64,000 nucleotides of DNA, taken from Qipengyuania gaetbuli. Its GTDB lineage: Bacteria; Pseudomonadota; Alphaproteobacteria; Sphingomonadales; Sphingomonadaceae. This document shows, piece by piece, positions 38,697 through 48,277 of this stretch (the stretch's first letter is position 1; every line of letters starts with the position of its first letter). Below the pieces are notes generated by a model. The model saw nothing but the letters and a program-made list of their open reading frames with translations. It made no database searches and was not told the origin of the DNA. The DNA is taken from NCBI RefSeq assembly GCF_020171365.1, contig NZ_JAIUZO010000002.1:558001-622000 (forward strand), written 5' to 3'. The position numbers were made by a program, and so were the translations under genes.

Positions 38697-40070
38697 ATGT
38701 GGGGCGGCAGGTTCGCCGAAGGACCTAGCGCGATCATGCGCGAAATCAACGCCTCCATTCCCTTCGACAAGGCGCTCTGGCGCGAAGATATCTCGGGCAG
38801 TCTCGCCCATGTGGCGATGCTGGCGAAGCAGGGCATCGTCAGCGAGGCGGATGCGGACGCCATCACCAGGGGCCTCAACCAGATCGCCGAGGAATATGCC
38901 CGCGACGGCGTGCCCGAGAACTGGGATCTCGAGGACATCCACATGACTGTGGAATCGCGCCTCACCGAAATCGTCGGCCCTGCTGCCGGACGCCTTCACA
39001 CAGCACGCAGCCGCAACGACCAGGTGGCGACCGACTTCCGCATGTGGGTGCGCGAGGCAACGCGCCGTGCGATCGGCGGGATCGACACGGTGCTGGCCGC
39101 GCTGGTGGGGCGGGCGGACGAGCACGCCGGCAGCATCATGCCCGGCTTCACCCACCTCCAGACCGCGCAGCCGGTGACGCTGGGCCATCACCTGCTCGCC
39201 TATTTCGAGATGCTGATGCGCGACCGCTCGCGCTTTGCCGACGCGCTGGCGCGGATGGACGAATGCCCGCTCGGCTCGGCCGCGCTAGCTGGAACCGGCT
39301 TCGATCTCGACCGCGAAATGACTGCCAGCGCGCTTGGCTTTGCACGCCCGACGCGCAACAGCCTCGATGCCGTGTCGGACCGCGATTTCGCGCTCGATTA
39401 CCTGATGGCGGCCAGCCAGTGCTCGCTCCACCTCTCGCGCCTCGCGGAAGAATTCATCATCTGGGCAAGCCAGCCCTTCGGCTTCGTCAAGCTGCCCGAT
39501 ACGCTGTCGACCGGCAGCAGCATCATGCCGCAAAAGCGCAATCCCGACGCGGCAGAGCTGGTGCGAGGTCACGCAGGCCGCGTGATCGGATGCGCGACCA
39601 GCCTGATGATCACCATGAAGGGTCTCCCGCTCGCCTATTCGAAGGACATGCAGGACGACAAGCCGCCGGTGTTCGAGGCGGCGGGACTGCTCGATCTCAG
39701 CCTTGCCGCCATGGCCGGCATGGTCGCCGACAGCGGGTTCGACACTGCGAGGATGCGCAAGGCGGCAGAGGCCGGTCACGCCACCGCGACCGATCTTGCC
39801 GACTGGCTGGTGCGGCAGGCGGACATACCCTTCCGCGAGGCGCATCACATCACGGGCGCGGCCGTGAGGCTGGCCGACCAGAAGGGCGTCGCTCTCGATG
39901 GGCTGACCATTGCGGACCTCAAGGCCATCGACGAGCGGATCGACGAGCGGGTGTTCGATGCGCTGTCGGTCGATGCCTCGGTCGCCGCGCGCGCTTCCTA
40001 TGGCGGGACCGCGCCGGTCAGGGTAAGGGAACAAGTCGAAGAGGCCCGCAGGCGGCTGGAGAACATCTGA
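38697..40070 (+). CDS. argH: Argininosuccinate lyase
   Basis: This 457-residue enzyme of arginine synthesis cleaves argininosuccinate to arginine and fumarate. It begins [14 protein letters not shown], has [40 protein letters not shown] and the fumarase/lyase signature [15 protein letters not shown]. The ATG at 38697 is chosen by family; longer readings upstream run through tlpA. Its promoter must lie within the tlpA coding region. Confidence 0.97.
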   Translation: MWGGRFAEGPSAIMREINASIPFDKALWREDISGSLAHVAMLAKQGIVSEADADAITRGLNQIAEEYARDGVPENWDLEDIHMTVESRLTEIVGPAAGRLHTARSRNDQVATDFRMWVREATRRAIGGIDTVLAALVGRADEHAGSIMPGFTHLQTAQPVTLGHHLLAYFEMLMRDRSRFADALARMDECPLGSAALAGTGFDLDREMTASALGFARPTRNSLDAVSDRDFALDYLMAASQCSLHLSRLAEEFIIWASQPFGFVKLPDTLSTGSSIMPQKRNPDAAELVRGHAGRVIGCATSLMITMKGLPLAYSKDMQDDKPPVFEAAGLLDLSLAAMAGMVADSGFDTARMRKAAEAGHATATDLADWLVRQADIPFREAHHITGAAVRLADQKGVALDGLTIADLKAIDERIDERVFDALSVDASVAARASYGGTAPVRVREQVEEARRRLENI

Positions 40071-40306
40071 TGCGCACCATTGCCCTTGTCACCGCCCTGC
40101 TTCTGCTCGGAGCCTGCGGCCAGAAGGCGCAGCTGAAGCCGCTCGAAGGCAATGCCCTCCCGCCCGCTCCGTTCGGGTCCGAAGTCCGCCCCGATGCGGA
40201 CGATCTGCTCGAGCTGAAGCCGCAGGCCGCCCCCGAACGCAGCGTTGAACTGCGCACCCGTTCTGAAGAGCGCGAGGACGATCCCTTCGACCTGCCTCCC
40301 GAATAG
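40070..40306 (+). CDS. Small lipoprotein, LptM/YifL-like
   Basis: This 78-residue protein has a lipoprotein signal ending LLLLGAC, followed directly by GQKAQLKPLEG. That resembles the short lipidated CGxKGPL motif of LptM (YifL), which assists maturation of the LPS translocon LptD. The rest is acidic, disordered and Pro-rich. Its ATG overlaps the argH stop (TGATG), and lysA follows, a position in which LptM-like genes are common in proteobacteria. The assignment is contextual. Confidence 0.68.
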   Translation: MRTIALVTALLLLGACGQKAQLKPLEGNALPPAPFGSEVRPDADDLLELKPQAAPERSVELRTRSEEREDDPFDLPPE

Positions 40307-40369
40307 GTTGCGCCCCGGCAAGCAAGCCTTGCTCGACTCGGCCGCGCGGCTTGTGCAGATGCGCTGACC

Positions 40370-41632
40370 ATGGACCACTTCCAGCTTCGTGACGGCGTCC
40401 TGCACGCCGAAGACGTGCCGCTTCCGCTCATTGCCGAACAGGTCGGCACGCCCGTCTATGTCTATTCGCGTGCCACGCTCGAACGACACGCGCGCGTGTT
40501 CCGCGATGCGCTGTCCGGTGTCGAGAACCCGCACATCGCCTTCGCGGTCAAATCCAATCCCAACCTCGCCGTGCTGCGCGTGCTCGCCAACATGGGATAC
40601 GGCGCCGATGTCGTGTCGGGCGGCGAACTGACGCGCGCGCTGAAGGCCGGGATGAAGCCGGAAGACATCGTGTTCTCTGGCGTCGGCAAGACCCACGCCG
40701 AACTGCTCCAGGGCCTCGAGGAAGGCATCGGCCAGTTCAACATCGAGAGCGAGGAAGAAGGCTACGAACTCGCCGCCATTGCGGCGCGGCACGGCAAGCG
40801 CGCGGCCTGCGCCTTGCGGGTGAACCCGGACGTGGATGCGCGCACGCACGAGAAGATCTCGACCGGCAAGCGCGAGAACAAGTTCGGCGTCCCGCTCGAC
40901 CGGGCAGCCGATATCTATGCGCGCCTGGCACAGGAAGAAGGCCTCGATATGCGCGGCGTGGCCGTGCACATCGGCAGCCAGCTTGCCGACCTCGAGCCGC
41001 TGGAAACTGCATTTGGCAAGGTCGGCGCCCTTATCGCCGAATTGCGCGGCCAGGCTTGCACCGTGACCCATGCCGATCTCGGCGGTGGTCTCGGCGTGCC
41101 GTACAAGGCGGGCGAGGAACTGCCCTCCCCGGCGGAATATGGCGAGATGGTCGCGCGCGTGACCAAAGGCTGGGGCGTCCAGCTGATGTTCGAACCGGGC
41201 CGCGTCATCGCGGGCAATGCCGGCATCCTGCTGACCCGGGTAATCCGCTCCAAGCGAAGCGGCAACGGCCCACCCTTCGTGGTGGTCGATGCGGCCATGA
41301 ACGACCTCGCACGTCCGGCAATGTACGGCGCATGGCACGATTTCGACGCGGTGGAGCCGACCGGCGACCGGATGACCGCGCATATCGTCGGCCCTATCTG
41401 CGAGACGGGCGATACCTTCGCCATGGACCGCGAATGCGATGCGCTGGTCGCAGGCGACCTTGCCGTGTTCCGCACCGCCGGCGCCTATGGCGCGACCATG
41501 GCCTCGTCCTACAATTCGCGTGGCTTCGTGGCCGAAGTGCTGGTGGATGGCGACAAATTCGCTGTCGTGGCCGATCGCATCGCCGCCAGCGCGATCATGG
41601 ATGCCGAGCGCGTGCCGGAGTGGCTCGCCTGA
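40370..41632 (+). CDS. lysA: Diaminopimelate decarboxylase
   Basis: This 420-residue PLP enzyme makes lysine from meso-diaminopimelate. The PLP lysine is in HIAFAVKSNPNLAVLRVLA (near residue 60), with DVVSGGELTRAL, GEGIGQFNIESEEE-type residues, VHIGSQLADL, FEPGRVIAGNAG and GPICETGDTFA. It begins 63 nt after the small lipoprotein, and its stop overlaps the next ATG (TGATG). Confidence 0.96.
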   Translation: MDHFQLRDGVLHAEDVPLPLIAEQVGTPVYVYSRATLERHARVFRDALSGVENPHIAFAVKSNPNLAVLRVLANMGYGADVVSGGELTRALKAGMKPEDIVFSGVGKTHAELLQGLEEGIGQFNIESEEEGYELAAIAARHGKRAACALRVNPDVDARTHEKISTGKRENKFGVPLDRAADIYARLAQEEGLDMRGVAVHIGSQLADLEPLETAFGKVGALIAELRGQACTVTHADLGGGLGVPYKAGEELPSPAEYGEMVARVTKGWGVQLMFEPGRVIAGNAGILLTRVIRSKRSGNGPPFVVVDAAMNDLARPAMYGAWHDFDAVEPTGDRMTAHIVGPICETGDTFAMDRECDALVAGDLAVFRTAGAYGATMASSYNSRGFVAEVLVDGDKFAVVADRIAASAIMDAERVPEWLA

Positions 41633-42402
41633 TGCTGCATTCGCTGCCCCTGTTCCACCGGATCGCGGGGCAGCGGGTGGTGGTCGTGGGCAACGGCGAC
41701 ATGGCCGATGCGAAGGCGAGGCTCGTGGAACGGGCGGGCGGCATTCCTTGCGGGGAAACCGAAGCGCATCACGCACGCCTCGCTTTCGTGGCGCTGGAGG
41801 ACGAGCGCGCGGCTGAGGCAGCAGCCCTGCGGCTGAAGCGGGCGGGCCTGCTCGTGAACGTCGCCGACCGCCCGGACCTGTGCGATTTCACCCTGCCGAG
41901 CGTGCTTGAGCGCGGCGACGTGCTCGTGGCGGTGAGCACCGGCGGCGCATCGGCGGGTCTTGCCAAGCACTTGCGGCTGCGGCTCGAGCGCTTGCTGCCC
42001 CAATCGCTGGGACCGTTGGCCGCGGCTCTCTCCACGGCCCGCGACCGCATCCGCGACCGGTTTCCCCGTAGTGACGACAGGCGCCGGGCAATCGATGCCG
42101 CGCTCTCGCAAGGCGGCCCGCTCGACCCGATGGCGGAAGGCAGCGATACAAGGCTCGACCAATGGCTCGAAAGCGGAGAGACGCCGGAACCCCGTGCCGT
42201 GCTGGAAATCATTCTGACGAGTGACGATCCCGAAGACCTGACCTTGCGACAGGCGCGCGCGCTGGGTGAGGCCGACACGGTGATGCACGATGCGGGCGTC
42301 GCCGAAGCCATTCTCGTGCGGGCACGCGCCGATGCGGCAAGAGTGCTCTTGCCAGCAGACCCGCCGCCTGAAGGGCGGACGGTCGTCCTGAGGAAAGGCT
42401 AG
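41632..42402 (+). CDS. Siroheme synthase N-terminal domain protein (precorrin-2 dehydrogenase/ferrochelatase) with vestigial methyltransferase tail
   Basis: This 256-residue protein begins as CysG-N/Met8p: LPLFHRIAGQRVVVVGNGDMADAKARL, then VNVADRPDLCDFTLPSVLERGDVLVAVSTGG, the NAD-binding and chelatase part that makes siroheme from precorrin-2. The C-terminal 60 residues (PEDLTLRQARALGEADTVMHD) resemble the start of the SUMT methyltransferase domain of CysG, but the SAM-binding GAGPGD loop is replaced and the domain ends early. Siroheme is the cofactor of the sulfite reductase encoded at the right edge of the window. Confidence 0.85.
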   Translation: MLHSLPLFHRIAGQRVVVVGNGDMADAKARLVERAGGIPCGETEAHHARLAFVALEDERAAEAAALRLKRAGLLVNVADRPDLCDFTLPSVLERGDVLVAVSTGGASAGLAKHLRLRLERLLPQSLGPLAAALSTARDRIRDRFPRSDDRRRAIDAALSQGGPLDPMAEGSDTRLDQWLESGETPEPRAVLEIILTSDDPEDLTLRQARALGEADTVMHDAGVAEAILVRARADAARVLLPADPPPEGRTVVLRKG

Positions 42403-43382
42403 AGCGCCGCTGCCAATGGCGCCGCAACAGCGGCCCGGGTCTCCGCGAAGTAACGGGCCATCGCGTCCGCCGTGTCGTCCGACAACGCAATGTGGGCCCG
42501 GCGGCGGTCCATATGGTCGGGAATGCGCAGCAAAAGCCCCATCTCCACCATCTGCGAAATCCAGCGCAGGGCGGTGGTCGCCGGAACGCCGGCAGCAATA
42601 CAGAGCGAAGTGACCGAAACCCGTTTCCGCTCCGCCCGCGCGGCAGCAAGGTCGAGCAGGATGTCCCAGGCGGGATCAGCGAAAAGTTCGGGATCGAAAA
42701 AGCGCGCCCGTGCCTGCCGGTTGCGGATGACCGCACGGATGACCGAGGCATCGGGCAAGGCCGGACGCGGCGATGCACCGCCATGCGCGACATATTCGTC
42801 TCCGGCTGCGCGCCACGCATCGGCAGCCGCTTCCAGCCGAAAGGCACCACCGCCTGCCCGCTGCCCGGGCGAAAGCCGTTCGAGCCGTTCGGCCATCTTG
42901 CCGACCTGCTCTGTCAGCCTGAGCAGCATCAGGCGATCTTCTTCGGCCAATTCGCGCAGGCGAAGGTTCGGGACGTGGGCGAGCACCCGGCCGATCGCGA
43001 CGATACGTTCCGCCCGGCCCGGGTCCACCAGGATTTGCGCGCCCGACATGGCGAAGCAGCCGAACACGGTGTCGAGCGCGTCCATGCCGGTCGACACGAC
43101 CAGTTGCGCACCGGATTTGCCCGCGCGCATATCGAGCCGCGAAAGAAGCGCCATCACGCCGCCATCGGCCGCCACGCAGTCGACCAGCACCAGGTCGCCG
43201 AGCGATCCGACAGACCCGCTGGCGTATTCGTCGAGCCCGCAGCATTCCATTACGCGGAAACCGGCCGCCACCGCATCTTCCCGCATCTGTTCGCGAAGGG
43301 CATCACGGTCGGCAAGAATGGTCACACCCAGCTGGCATCCGGCACCGTCGCACACCGGTTCGTAGGAAAAGTCCGCCTGCAT
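42399..43382 (-). CDS. Regulator with a degenerate receiver-like domain and a MarR-like winged helix
   Basis: This 327-residue protein has two parts. Residues about 15-125 look like a response-regulator receiver: TILADRDALREQ, LGDLVLVDC, QLVVSTGMD and ILVDPGRAERIVAIG. The acceptor-like Asp is kept, but the switch Lys before Pro is Asp. Residues about 245-320 are a winged helix: VTSLCIAAGVPATTALRWISQMVEMGLL and RRRAHIALSD. Between them lies a helical linker. Proteins of this kind occur in sphingomonads; I know of no named function. It is divergent from an ECF sigma gene and converges on the siroheme gene with a 4-bp overlap. Confidence 0.72.
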   Translation of the reverse strand: MQADFSYEPVCDGAGCQLGVTILADRDALREQMREDAVAAGFRVMECCGLDEYASGSVGSLGDLVLVDCVAADGGVMALLSRLDMRAGKSGAQLVVSTGMDALDTVFGCFAMSGAQILVDPGRAERIVAIGRVLAHVPNLRLRELAEEDRLMLLRLTEQVGKMAERLERLSPGQRAGGGAFRLEAAADAWRAAGDEYVAHGGASPRPALPDASVIRAVIRNRQARARFFDPELFADPAWDILLDLAAARAERKRVSVTSLCIAAGVPATTALRWISQMVEMGLLLRIPDHMDRRRAHIALSDDTADAMARYFAETRAAVAAPLAAAL

Positions 43383-43505
43383 GGAATCACCTTTCGAGGG
43401 TCTGATTGGCGAACGTAGGTAGAACAAATAGTGACCGTGTCAAGAATTTCAGCGATTTGCGGATTTCGATTGAACCTTTTGGCGCCAGCCTGCGACTAAA
43501 GGGTC

Positions 43506-44060
43506 ATGGCAGGACGGGCGACAGGACAGGGCGATGCCGAAAGGCTGTATGACGAGTTGCTCGTCACGCTGGTCCAGTCCGGCGACCGCGCGGCCGGAGA
43601 GCGGCTGGCGCGCCGCTGGCAACCCCGGCTCGCCCGGTCGGCCAGGCGCGTGTTGCGCAGTGACGAGATGGCTTTGGTGGCAGTGCAGGACACATGGATT
43701 TCGATCCTGCGCGGTATCGGCGGCTTGCGCGAGCCGTCCCGCTTTGCTCCTTGGGCGTTCGGCATCCTGCGGCGGCGCTGCATCGACCGGATACGCAGCG
43801 CGCAAAACAGGCGGAGCCACGAGGCGGCAGGCGAGGTGGAACACTCCCTCCCGGCGGTTGCCGACGAGCGGGTTGCCATCGACCAGGCCTTTGCCGCGCT
43901 GTCGCCCGACCAGCGGCTCGCCGCACAACTTCACTTCGTCGAGGGCCTGACCCTCGCCGAGATCGCCGCCGTCCAGGACGTGCCCCTCGGCACGGCCAAG
44001 ACCCGGCTGTTCCATGCCCGCCAGAAACTGAAGGCGGCTCTTGAAGGAGACGACACATGA
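43506..44060 (+). CDS. ECF-type sigma-70 factor
   Basis: This 184-residue sigma factor has region 2 (LRSDEMALVAVQDTWISIL, SRFAPWAFGILRRRCIDRIR) and region 4 (FAALSPDQRLAAQLHFVEG, LAEIAAVQDVPLGTAKTRL) joined by a short linker, with no region 1 or 3. It should direct RNA polymerase to a specific regulon. Its stop overlaps the start of a small membrane protein gene, an arrangement often seen with anti-sigma factors. The upstream 120 nt separate it from the divergent regulator. Confidence 0.92.
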   Translation: MAGRATGQGDAERLYDELLVTLVQSGDRAAGERLARRWQPRLARSARRVLRSDEMALVAVQDTWISILRGIGGLREPSRFAPWAFGILRRRCIDRIRSAQNRRSHEAAGEVEHSLPAVADERVAIDQAFAALSPDQRLAAQLHFVEGLTLAEIAAVQDVPLGTAKTRLFHARQKLKAALEGDDT

Positions 44061-44437
44061 CCGACATCGACGACCGCATCCGCGGCGCGCTGGACGAGGA
44101 CGACAGGGCCTTCCTTGCCTCGCTGGACGAAGGGCGGGGAATGTTCAGCCAGATCGGGGATGTCCTGACCGGCCCCTTGGGCGGATGGTCGAAGCTCATC
44201 TTCGCCGTCGCCTTCGTGCTCGGGATTGCGCTGGTCTATTGCGCCTACCGCTTCTTCACCGCCACCGCGTTCGAGGAGTCGGTATGGTGGGGTATCGTCA
44301 CTCTGGGCGCGCTGCTGATGCAGGGCTTCATCAAGGAATGGTTCTATTCGCGGATGAACATGCTGAGCGTGCTGCGCGAGGTGAAGCGCCTGCAGGTACA
44401 GGTAGCGATGCTCGGAGAAGGCCCGCCTAGGGCCTGA
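44057..44437 (+). CDS. DUF6768-type small membrane protein next to an ECF sigma factor
   Basis: This 126-residue protein has an acidic N-terminal part (TDIDDRIRGALDEDDRAFLA) and two membrane helices, about residues 47-66 (IFAVAFVLGIALVYCAYRFF) and 75-93, ending with MLSVLREVKRLQVQVAML, a likely coiled-coil. I think it belongs to the DUF6768 family. The overlap with the sigma gene suggests an anti-sigma or accessory role, although no zinc anti-sigma motif is present. Confidence 0.7.
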   Translation: MTDIDDRIRGALDEDDRAFLASLDEGRGMFSQIGDVLTGPLGGWSKLIFAVAFVLGIALVYCAYRFFTATAFEESVWWGIVTLGALLMQGFIKEWFYSRMNMLSVLREVKRLQVQVAMLGEGPPRA

Positions 44438-44948
44438 TCTCGATCGGCGTACCGTCGGGGACCAGCGACCACAGTTCGGCGATTTCGCTGTTCGACAGCG
44501 CGATGCAGCCATCGGTCCAGTCCCCCGGCACGCGCGCATCGAACGGCAGGCCGTTGGGCTGGCCGTGAAGGAAGATCAGCCCGCCCGGCGACCGCCCCTG
44601 CGCCTTGGCATATGCACGGTCGGCTTCGTTGGGATAGTCGATGAAAAGGCTGAGGTAATAGCTCGACTGCTCGTTGCCGTAAGTGATCGTGTAGCGGCCT
44701 TCGGGTGTCTTCTCGTCGCCCTCGAAGCGCTTGTGGCCAACCGGCTGGTCCCCGTATTGAAGCCCGCGATACGTGCGGATCACCTCGCCTGCCTGATACA
44801 CCCATAGCGTGCGGTCCGACTTGTCAACGAGCAGGAAATCGGCCCGCTCCCCATCCTGTGCCTGCTGGGCGCGCGCCTCGGGCACCACCTGCGAACAAGC
44901 GGCCAGCGACAGGACAGCAAGGAGAGGCAGGAAACGCATCGCGCGCAT
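44427..44948 (-). CDS. L,D-transpeptidase (YkuD domain) lipoprotein or secreted protein
   Basis: This 173-residue protein has a signal sequence with a lipobox-like LSLAAC and a YkuD domain: LLVDKSDRTLWVYQAGEV, EGRYTITYG, and the active site HGQPNGLP...GDWTDGCIALSNSEI with catalytic His and Cys. It is expected to make 3-3 crosslinks in peptidoglycan or to attach proteins to it. It overlaps the convergent small membrane gene by 11 bp at their 3' ends. Confidence 0.92.
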   Translation of the reverse strand: MRAMRFLPLLAVLSLAACSQVVPEARAQQAQDGERADFLLVDKSDRTLWVYQAGEVIRTYRGLQYGDQPVGHKRFEGDEKTPEGRYTITYGNEQSSYYLSLFIDYPNEADRAYAKAQGRSPGGLIFLHGQPNGLPFDARVPGDWTDGCIALSNSEIAELWSLVPDGTPIEIRP

Positions 44949-44967
44949 CCTGCCACCCGCTGCCTGA

Positions 44968-46257
44968 TCAGTCCATGAAGGGATCGCGCATGAGGATGGT
45001 GTCGTCGCGTTCCGGGCTAGTCGAAACCAGCGAAACGGGCGTTTCGATCAGTTCCTGCACGCGCTGGATGTATTTCACAGCATTGGCCGGCAGGTCCGCG
45101 AAGCTGCGCGCCCCGGCGGTCGATTCCTTCCAGCCGTCCATCGATTCGTAGATCGGTTCGACTTCCGCCTGGTCGGCGGCGTGGCTGGGCAGGTAGTCGT
45201 ACACATTGCCGCGCAGGCGATAGCCGGTGCAGATCTTCACCTCGTCCAGCCCGTCGAGCACGTCGATCTTCGTCAGCGCAATGCCGGTGACGCCGCTGAT
45301 CGCGCAGCTCTGGCGCACGATTACCGCGTCGAACCAGCCGACCCGGCGCTGGCGGCCGGTGACGGTGCCGAATTCATGGCCGCGTTCGCCGATGCCCTTG
45401 CCGATTTCGTCGGTCAACTCGGTCGGGAACGGACCGCTGCCGACGCGGGTGGTGTAAGCCTTGACGATGCCCAGTACATAGCCGGTCGCATTGGGACCGA
45501 GACCGCTGCCGGCTGCCGCCGTACCGCTGACCGTGTTCGAGCTGGTCACGAAGGGGTAGGTGCCGTGATCGATGTCGAGCAGGACGCCCTGCGCGCCTTC
45601 GAACAGGATCTTCGCGCCGGCCTTGCGAACCTTCTTCAGGCGCTTCCACACCGGCTGGGCGAACTTGAGCACGAAGGGCGCGATTTCGCGCAGGTCGTTC
45701 AGCAGGCGCTCGCGGTCGACCGGAGGTTCGTTGAAACCGGCACGCAGCGCGTCATGGTGCGCGCACAGGCGGTCGAGCTGCGGCTCGAGGCTGTCAAGAT
45801 GCGCGAGGTCGCACACGCGGATCGCGCGGCGGCCGACCTTGTCCTCGTAGGCCGGGCCGATGCCGCGACCGGTCGTGCCGATCTTGCCCGAACCGGCAGC
45901 GGTTTCGCGCAGACCGTCGAGATCGCGGTGGATCGGCAGGATCAGCGGACAATTGTCGGCGACGGCAAGATTGTCGGGATTGATGTCGACACCCTGGCCT
46001 TCGATCTTCTCGACTTCGGCCTTGAGTGCCCAGGGGTCCAGCACCACGCCATTGCCGATGATCGACAGCGTGCCCGACACGATGCCCGAGGGCAGCAGCG
46101 ACAGCTTGAAGACGTTCCCGTCGATGACCAGCGTATGGCCGGCATTGTGGCCGCCCTGGAAACGGACGACGGCGTCGGCGCGGCTGGCGAGCCAGTCGAC
46201 GATCTTGCCCTTGCCCTCATCGCCCCATTGGGCGCCGATCACGGTTACGTTGGCCAT
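44968..46257 (-). CDS. purA: Adenylosuccinate synthetase
   Basis: This 429-residue enzyme joins IMP and aspartate using GTP in AMP synthesis. It starts [21 protein letters not shown], then [52 protein letters not shown] in part and [14 protein letters not shown]. The ATG at 46257 is the family start; a GTG/ATG further up at 46290 is not needed. Confidence 0.97.
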   Translation of the reverse strand: MANVTVIGAQWGDEGKGKIVDWLASRADAVVRFQGGHNAGHTLVIDGNVFKLSLLPSGIVSGTLSIIGNGVVLDPWALKAEVEKIEGQGVDINPDNLAVADNCPLILPIHRDLDGLRETAAGSGKIGTTGRGIGPAYEDKVGRRAIRVCDLAHLDSLEPQLDRLCAHHDALRAGFNEPPVDRERLLNDLREIAPFVLKFAQPVWKRLKKVRKAGAKILFEGAQGVLLDIDHGTYPFVTSSNTVSGTAAAGSGLGPNATGYVLGIVKAYTTRVGSGPFPTELTDEIGKGIGERGHEFGTVTGRQRRVGWFDAVIVRQSCAISGVTGIALTKIDVLDGLDEVKICTGYRLRGNVYDYLPSHAADQAEVEPIYESMDGWKESTAGARSFADLPANAVKYIQRVQELIETPVSLVSTSPERDDTILMRDPFMD

Positions 46258-46336
46258 ATGCGGAAAAACCTGCTCGTCAGGGTGACACAAACGCGTGCGC
46301 GCCTAGGCCTTCGAAGGCGCGAGGGCAAGCAAACTG

Positions 46337-46366
46337 TCGCGACAATCGGCGACAATTCGCGACTGG
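46337..46366. repeat. Three 10-bp-period repeats between purA and a hydrolase
   Basis: The sequence TCGCGACAAT CGGCGACAAT is followed by TCGCGACTGG, three copies of a CGRCGACAAT-like unit in exact 10-bp phase, with a TGTCGCGACA palindrome at the left end (46335-46344). Repeats on one helix face in a divergent promoter region may bind a regulator; there is no independent support. Confidence 0.35.
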
Positions 46367-46426
46367 AAAATTAACGCCTTCTGGTGTTCCCTCCCGACTG
46401 CGATCCCGGTGAAAAGGAATTTCGCC

Positions 46427-47290
46427 ATGCAGAAGCCAGTCGTTGCCGCCGTCCTAGCCTTGGTACTTGCAAGCGGAAGCGTGATTGCAAATTCGGCAGA
46501 GCGTCGCGCACCTGCGCCTGTCGAGCTGTCGTTCGGCAGCGACAAGTTGCAGCGCGTGGATGTCTGGGCGGGTCCGTCGAAAGGCGCGCCACTGGTCGTC
46601 TTCGTCCACGGCGGCGGCTGGAAGCGCGGCGACAAGTCGATGATGAAGGGTTCGGCCAAGCTCTCCCACTGGCAGGAACAGGGCTATGCCGTCGCTTCCG
46701 TGAACTACCGGCTGGTGCCCGAGGCGACTGTCGAACAGCAGGCGCAGGACGTGGCCGATGCAGTCGCCCTGCTCAAGGGCGAGGCCGGCCGCCTTGGCTA
46801 CGATGCAAGCCGCATTGTCCTGGTCGGCCATAGCGCCGGTGCACATCTCGTTGCCCTGGTCGGCACCGATCCGGCCTATTTGCGCAAGGCGGGGCTTGGC
46901 TACAGCGACATCGACGGCATTATCCCGCTGGACGGTGCGGCTTACGACGTGCCGGCCCAGATGGACGAAAACGCACGCCTGATGGGCGACACCTACGAAC
47001 AGGCCTTCGGCACCGATCCCGAGCGACAAAAGGCCCTTTCGCCAACCTTCCATGCGGCTGCTCCCAATGCGCCGTCCTTCCTCATCCTGCATGTCCAGCG
47101 CCGCGACGGGACGCGGCAATCGCGCGGACTGGCGCGGGCGCTCCGTGGCGCGGGGACGCAAGCGAGCGTGGAAGCTGTCGAAGGACGCGGCCTGCGGGGC
47201 CATGCCGAAATCAACCGCAAGCTGGGCGAACCGGACTATCCCGCGACCGCCCTGGTCGATCGCTACCTGGCCGCCCGTTTCGGCACCTAG
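46427..47290 (+). CDS. Exported alpha/beta hydrolase, BD-FAE/esterase-like
   Basis: This 287-residue protein has a Sec signal peptide (VVAAVLALVLASGSVIA) and an alpha/beta hydrolase fold with the oxyanion motif FVHGGGWKRGDK, VNYRLVPEA, the nucleophile elbow LVGHSAGAHLVAL and a C-terminal GLRGHAEINRKLG with the candidate His. It is similar to carboxylesterases of the hormone-sensitive-lipase group. The ATG at 46427 has AAGGA 9 nt upstream, better than the GTG at 46409. Substrate unknown. Confidence 0.85.
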   Translation: MQKPVVAAVLALVLASGSVIANSAERRAPAPVELSFGSDKLQRVDVWAGPSKGAPLVVFVHGGGWKRGDKSMMKGSAKLSHWQEQGYAVASVNYRLVPEATVEQQAQDVADAVALLKGEAGRLGYDASRIVLVGHSAGAHLVALVGTDPAYLRKAGLGYSDIDGIIPLDGAAYDVPAQMDENARLMGDTYEQAFGTDPERQKALSPTFHAAAPNAPSFLILHVQRRDGTRQSRGLARALRGAGTQASVEAVEGRGLRGHAEINRKLGEPDYPATALVDRYLAARFGT

Positions 47291-47323
47291 CCGCGCAAGG
47301 GAAGGACTGCTAACGGGCGCGCC

Positions 47324-48277
47324 GTGACCGACCACCCGCCCGTCCGTATTGCCGCACTCTACCACTTCACGCGGTTCGACGACCCCGCGTCGCTGCGCGC
47401 ACCATTGCAGGCGCTGTGCGAGGAACACGGCGTGCGCGGCACGCTGCTCTTGGCGGGCGAAGGGATCAACGGAACCATTGCGGGCAGCGACCAGGGCATC
47501 CAGGCGGTGCTCGACCACATCCGCGCCCTGCCCGGCTGCGCCGACCTCGAGGTGAAGGAATCGCGGGCCGACAGGATGCCCTTCTACCGCAGCAAGGTGC
47601 GGCTGAAGAAAGAGATCGTGACCATGGGCCAGCCGGACCTCGATCCGGTGGATGGCGTCGGCACCTATGTCGCGCCGGAGGATTGGAACGCGCTGATTTC
47701 GGACCCCGACACGATCCTGATCGACACGCGCAACGACTACGAGGTGCAGATCGGCACGTTCGAAGGAGCGATCGACCCCGAAACGAAGAGCTTCCGCGAA
47801 TTTCCCGAGTGGTTCCGCGCCAAGCGCGCCGAATTCGAGGCAGAAGGCAAGACGCCGCGCATCGCCATGTTCTGCACCGGTGGCATCCGCTGCGAGAAGT
47901 CGACCGCCTTCGTGAAAGCCGAAGGGCTGGACGAGGTCTATCACCTCAAGGGCGGCATCCTGAAATACCTCGAGGACATCCCCGAGGACGAGAGCCTGTG
48001 GCGCGGGGAATGCTTCGTCTTCGACGAGCGCGTCAGCCTGAAGCACGGCCTCGAAGTGGGCGAACACAGCCTGTGCCGCGCCTGCCGGGTGCCCCTGTCG
48101 GAAGCGGACAAGGCGCGCGACACCTATGTCGAAGGCGTGTCGTGCCACCACTGCCATTCGACACGCACCGACGAACAGCGCGCCCGCTATGCGGAGCGGC
48201 ACCGCCAGTCGAAGCTCGCCCGCCAGCGCGGCGAAGCCCATGTCGGGCGCAAGCTGGACCCGCGCGGTGACGGCTGA
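47324..48277 (+). CDS. trhO: tRNA uridine(34) hydroxylase, rhodanese-domain protein
   Basis: This 317-residue protein matches TrhO/YceA: an N-terminal acylphosphatase-like domain ([30 protein letters not shown]) followed by a rhodanese domain with [16 protein letters not shown] and the active-site loop [14 protein letters not shown] with its Cys, and a C-terminal zinc-like CRACRVPLS...CHHCH. It hydroxylates U34 of tRNAs. It starts at a GTG. Its end overlaps the next GTG by 11 bp. Confidence 0.94.
   Translation: MTDHPPVRIAALYHFTRFDDPASLRAPLQALCEEHGVRGTLLLAGEGINGTIAGSDQGIQAVLDHIRALPGCADLEVKESRADRMPFYRSKVRLKKEIVTMGQPDLDPVDGVGTYVAPEDWNALISDPDTILIDTRNDYEVQIGTFEGAIDPETKSFREFPEWFRAKRAEFEAEGKTPRIAMFCTGGIRCEKSTAFVKAEGLDEVYHLKGGILKYLEDIPEDESLWRGECFVFDERVSLKHGLEVGEHSLCRACRVPLSEADKARDTYVEGVSCHHCHSTRTDEQRARYAERHRQSKLARQRGEAHVGRKLDPRGDG

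Noticed and set aside
39998..41776. 592-residue minus-strand frame opposite lysA
   Set aside because: Antisense of lysA and neighbours with no recognised motif.
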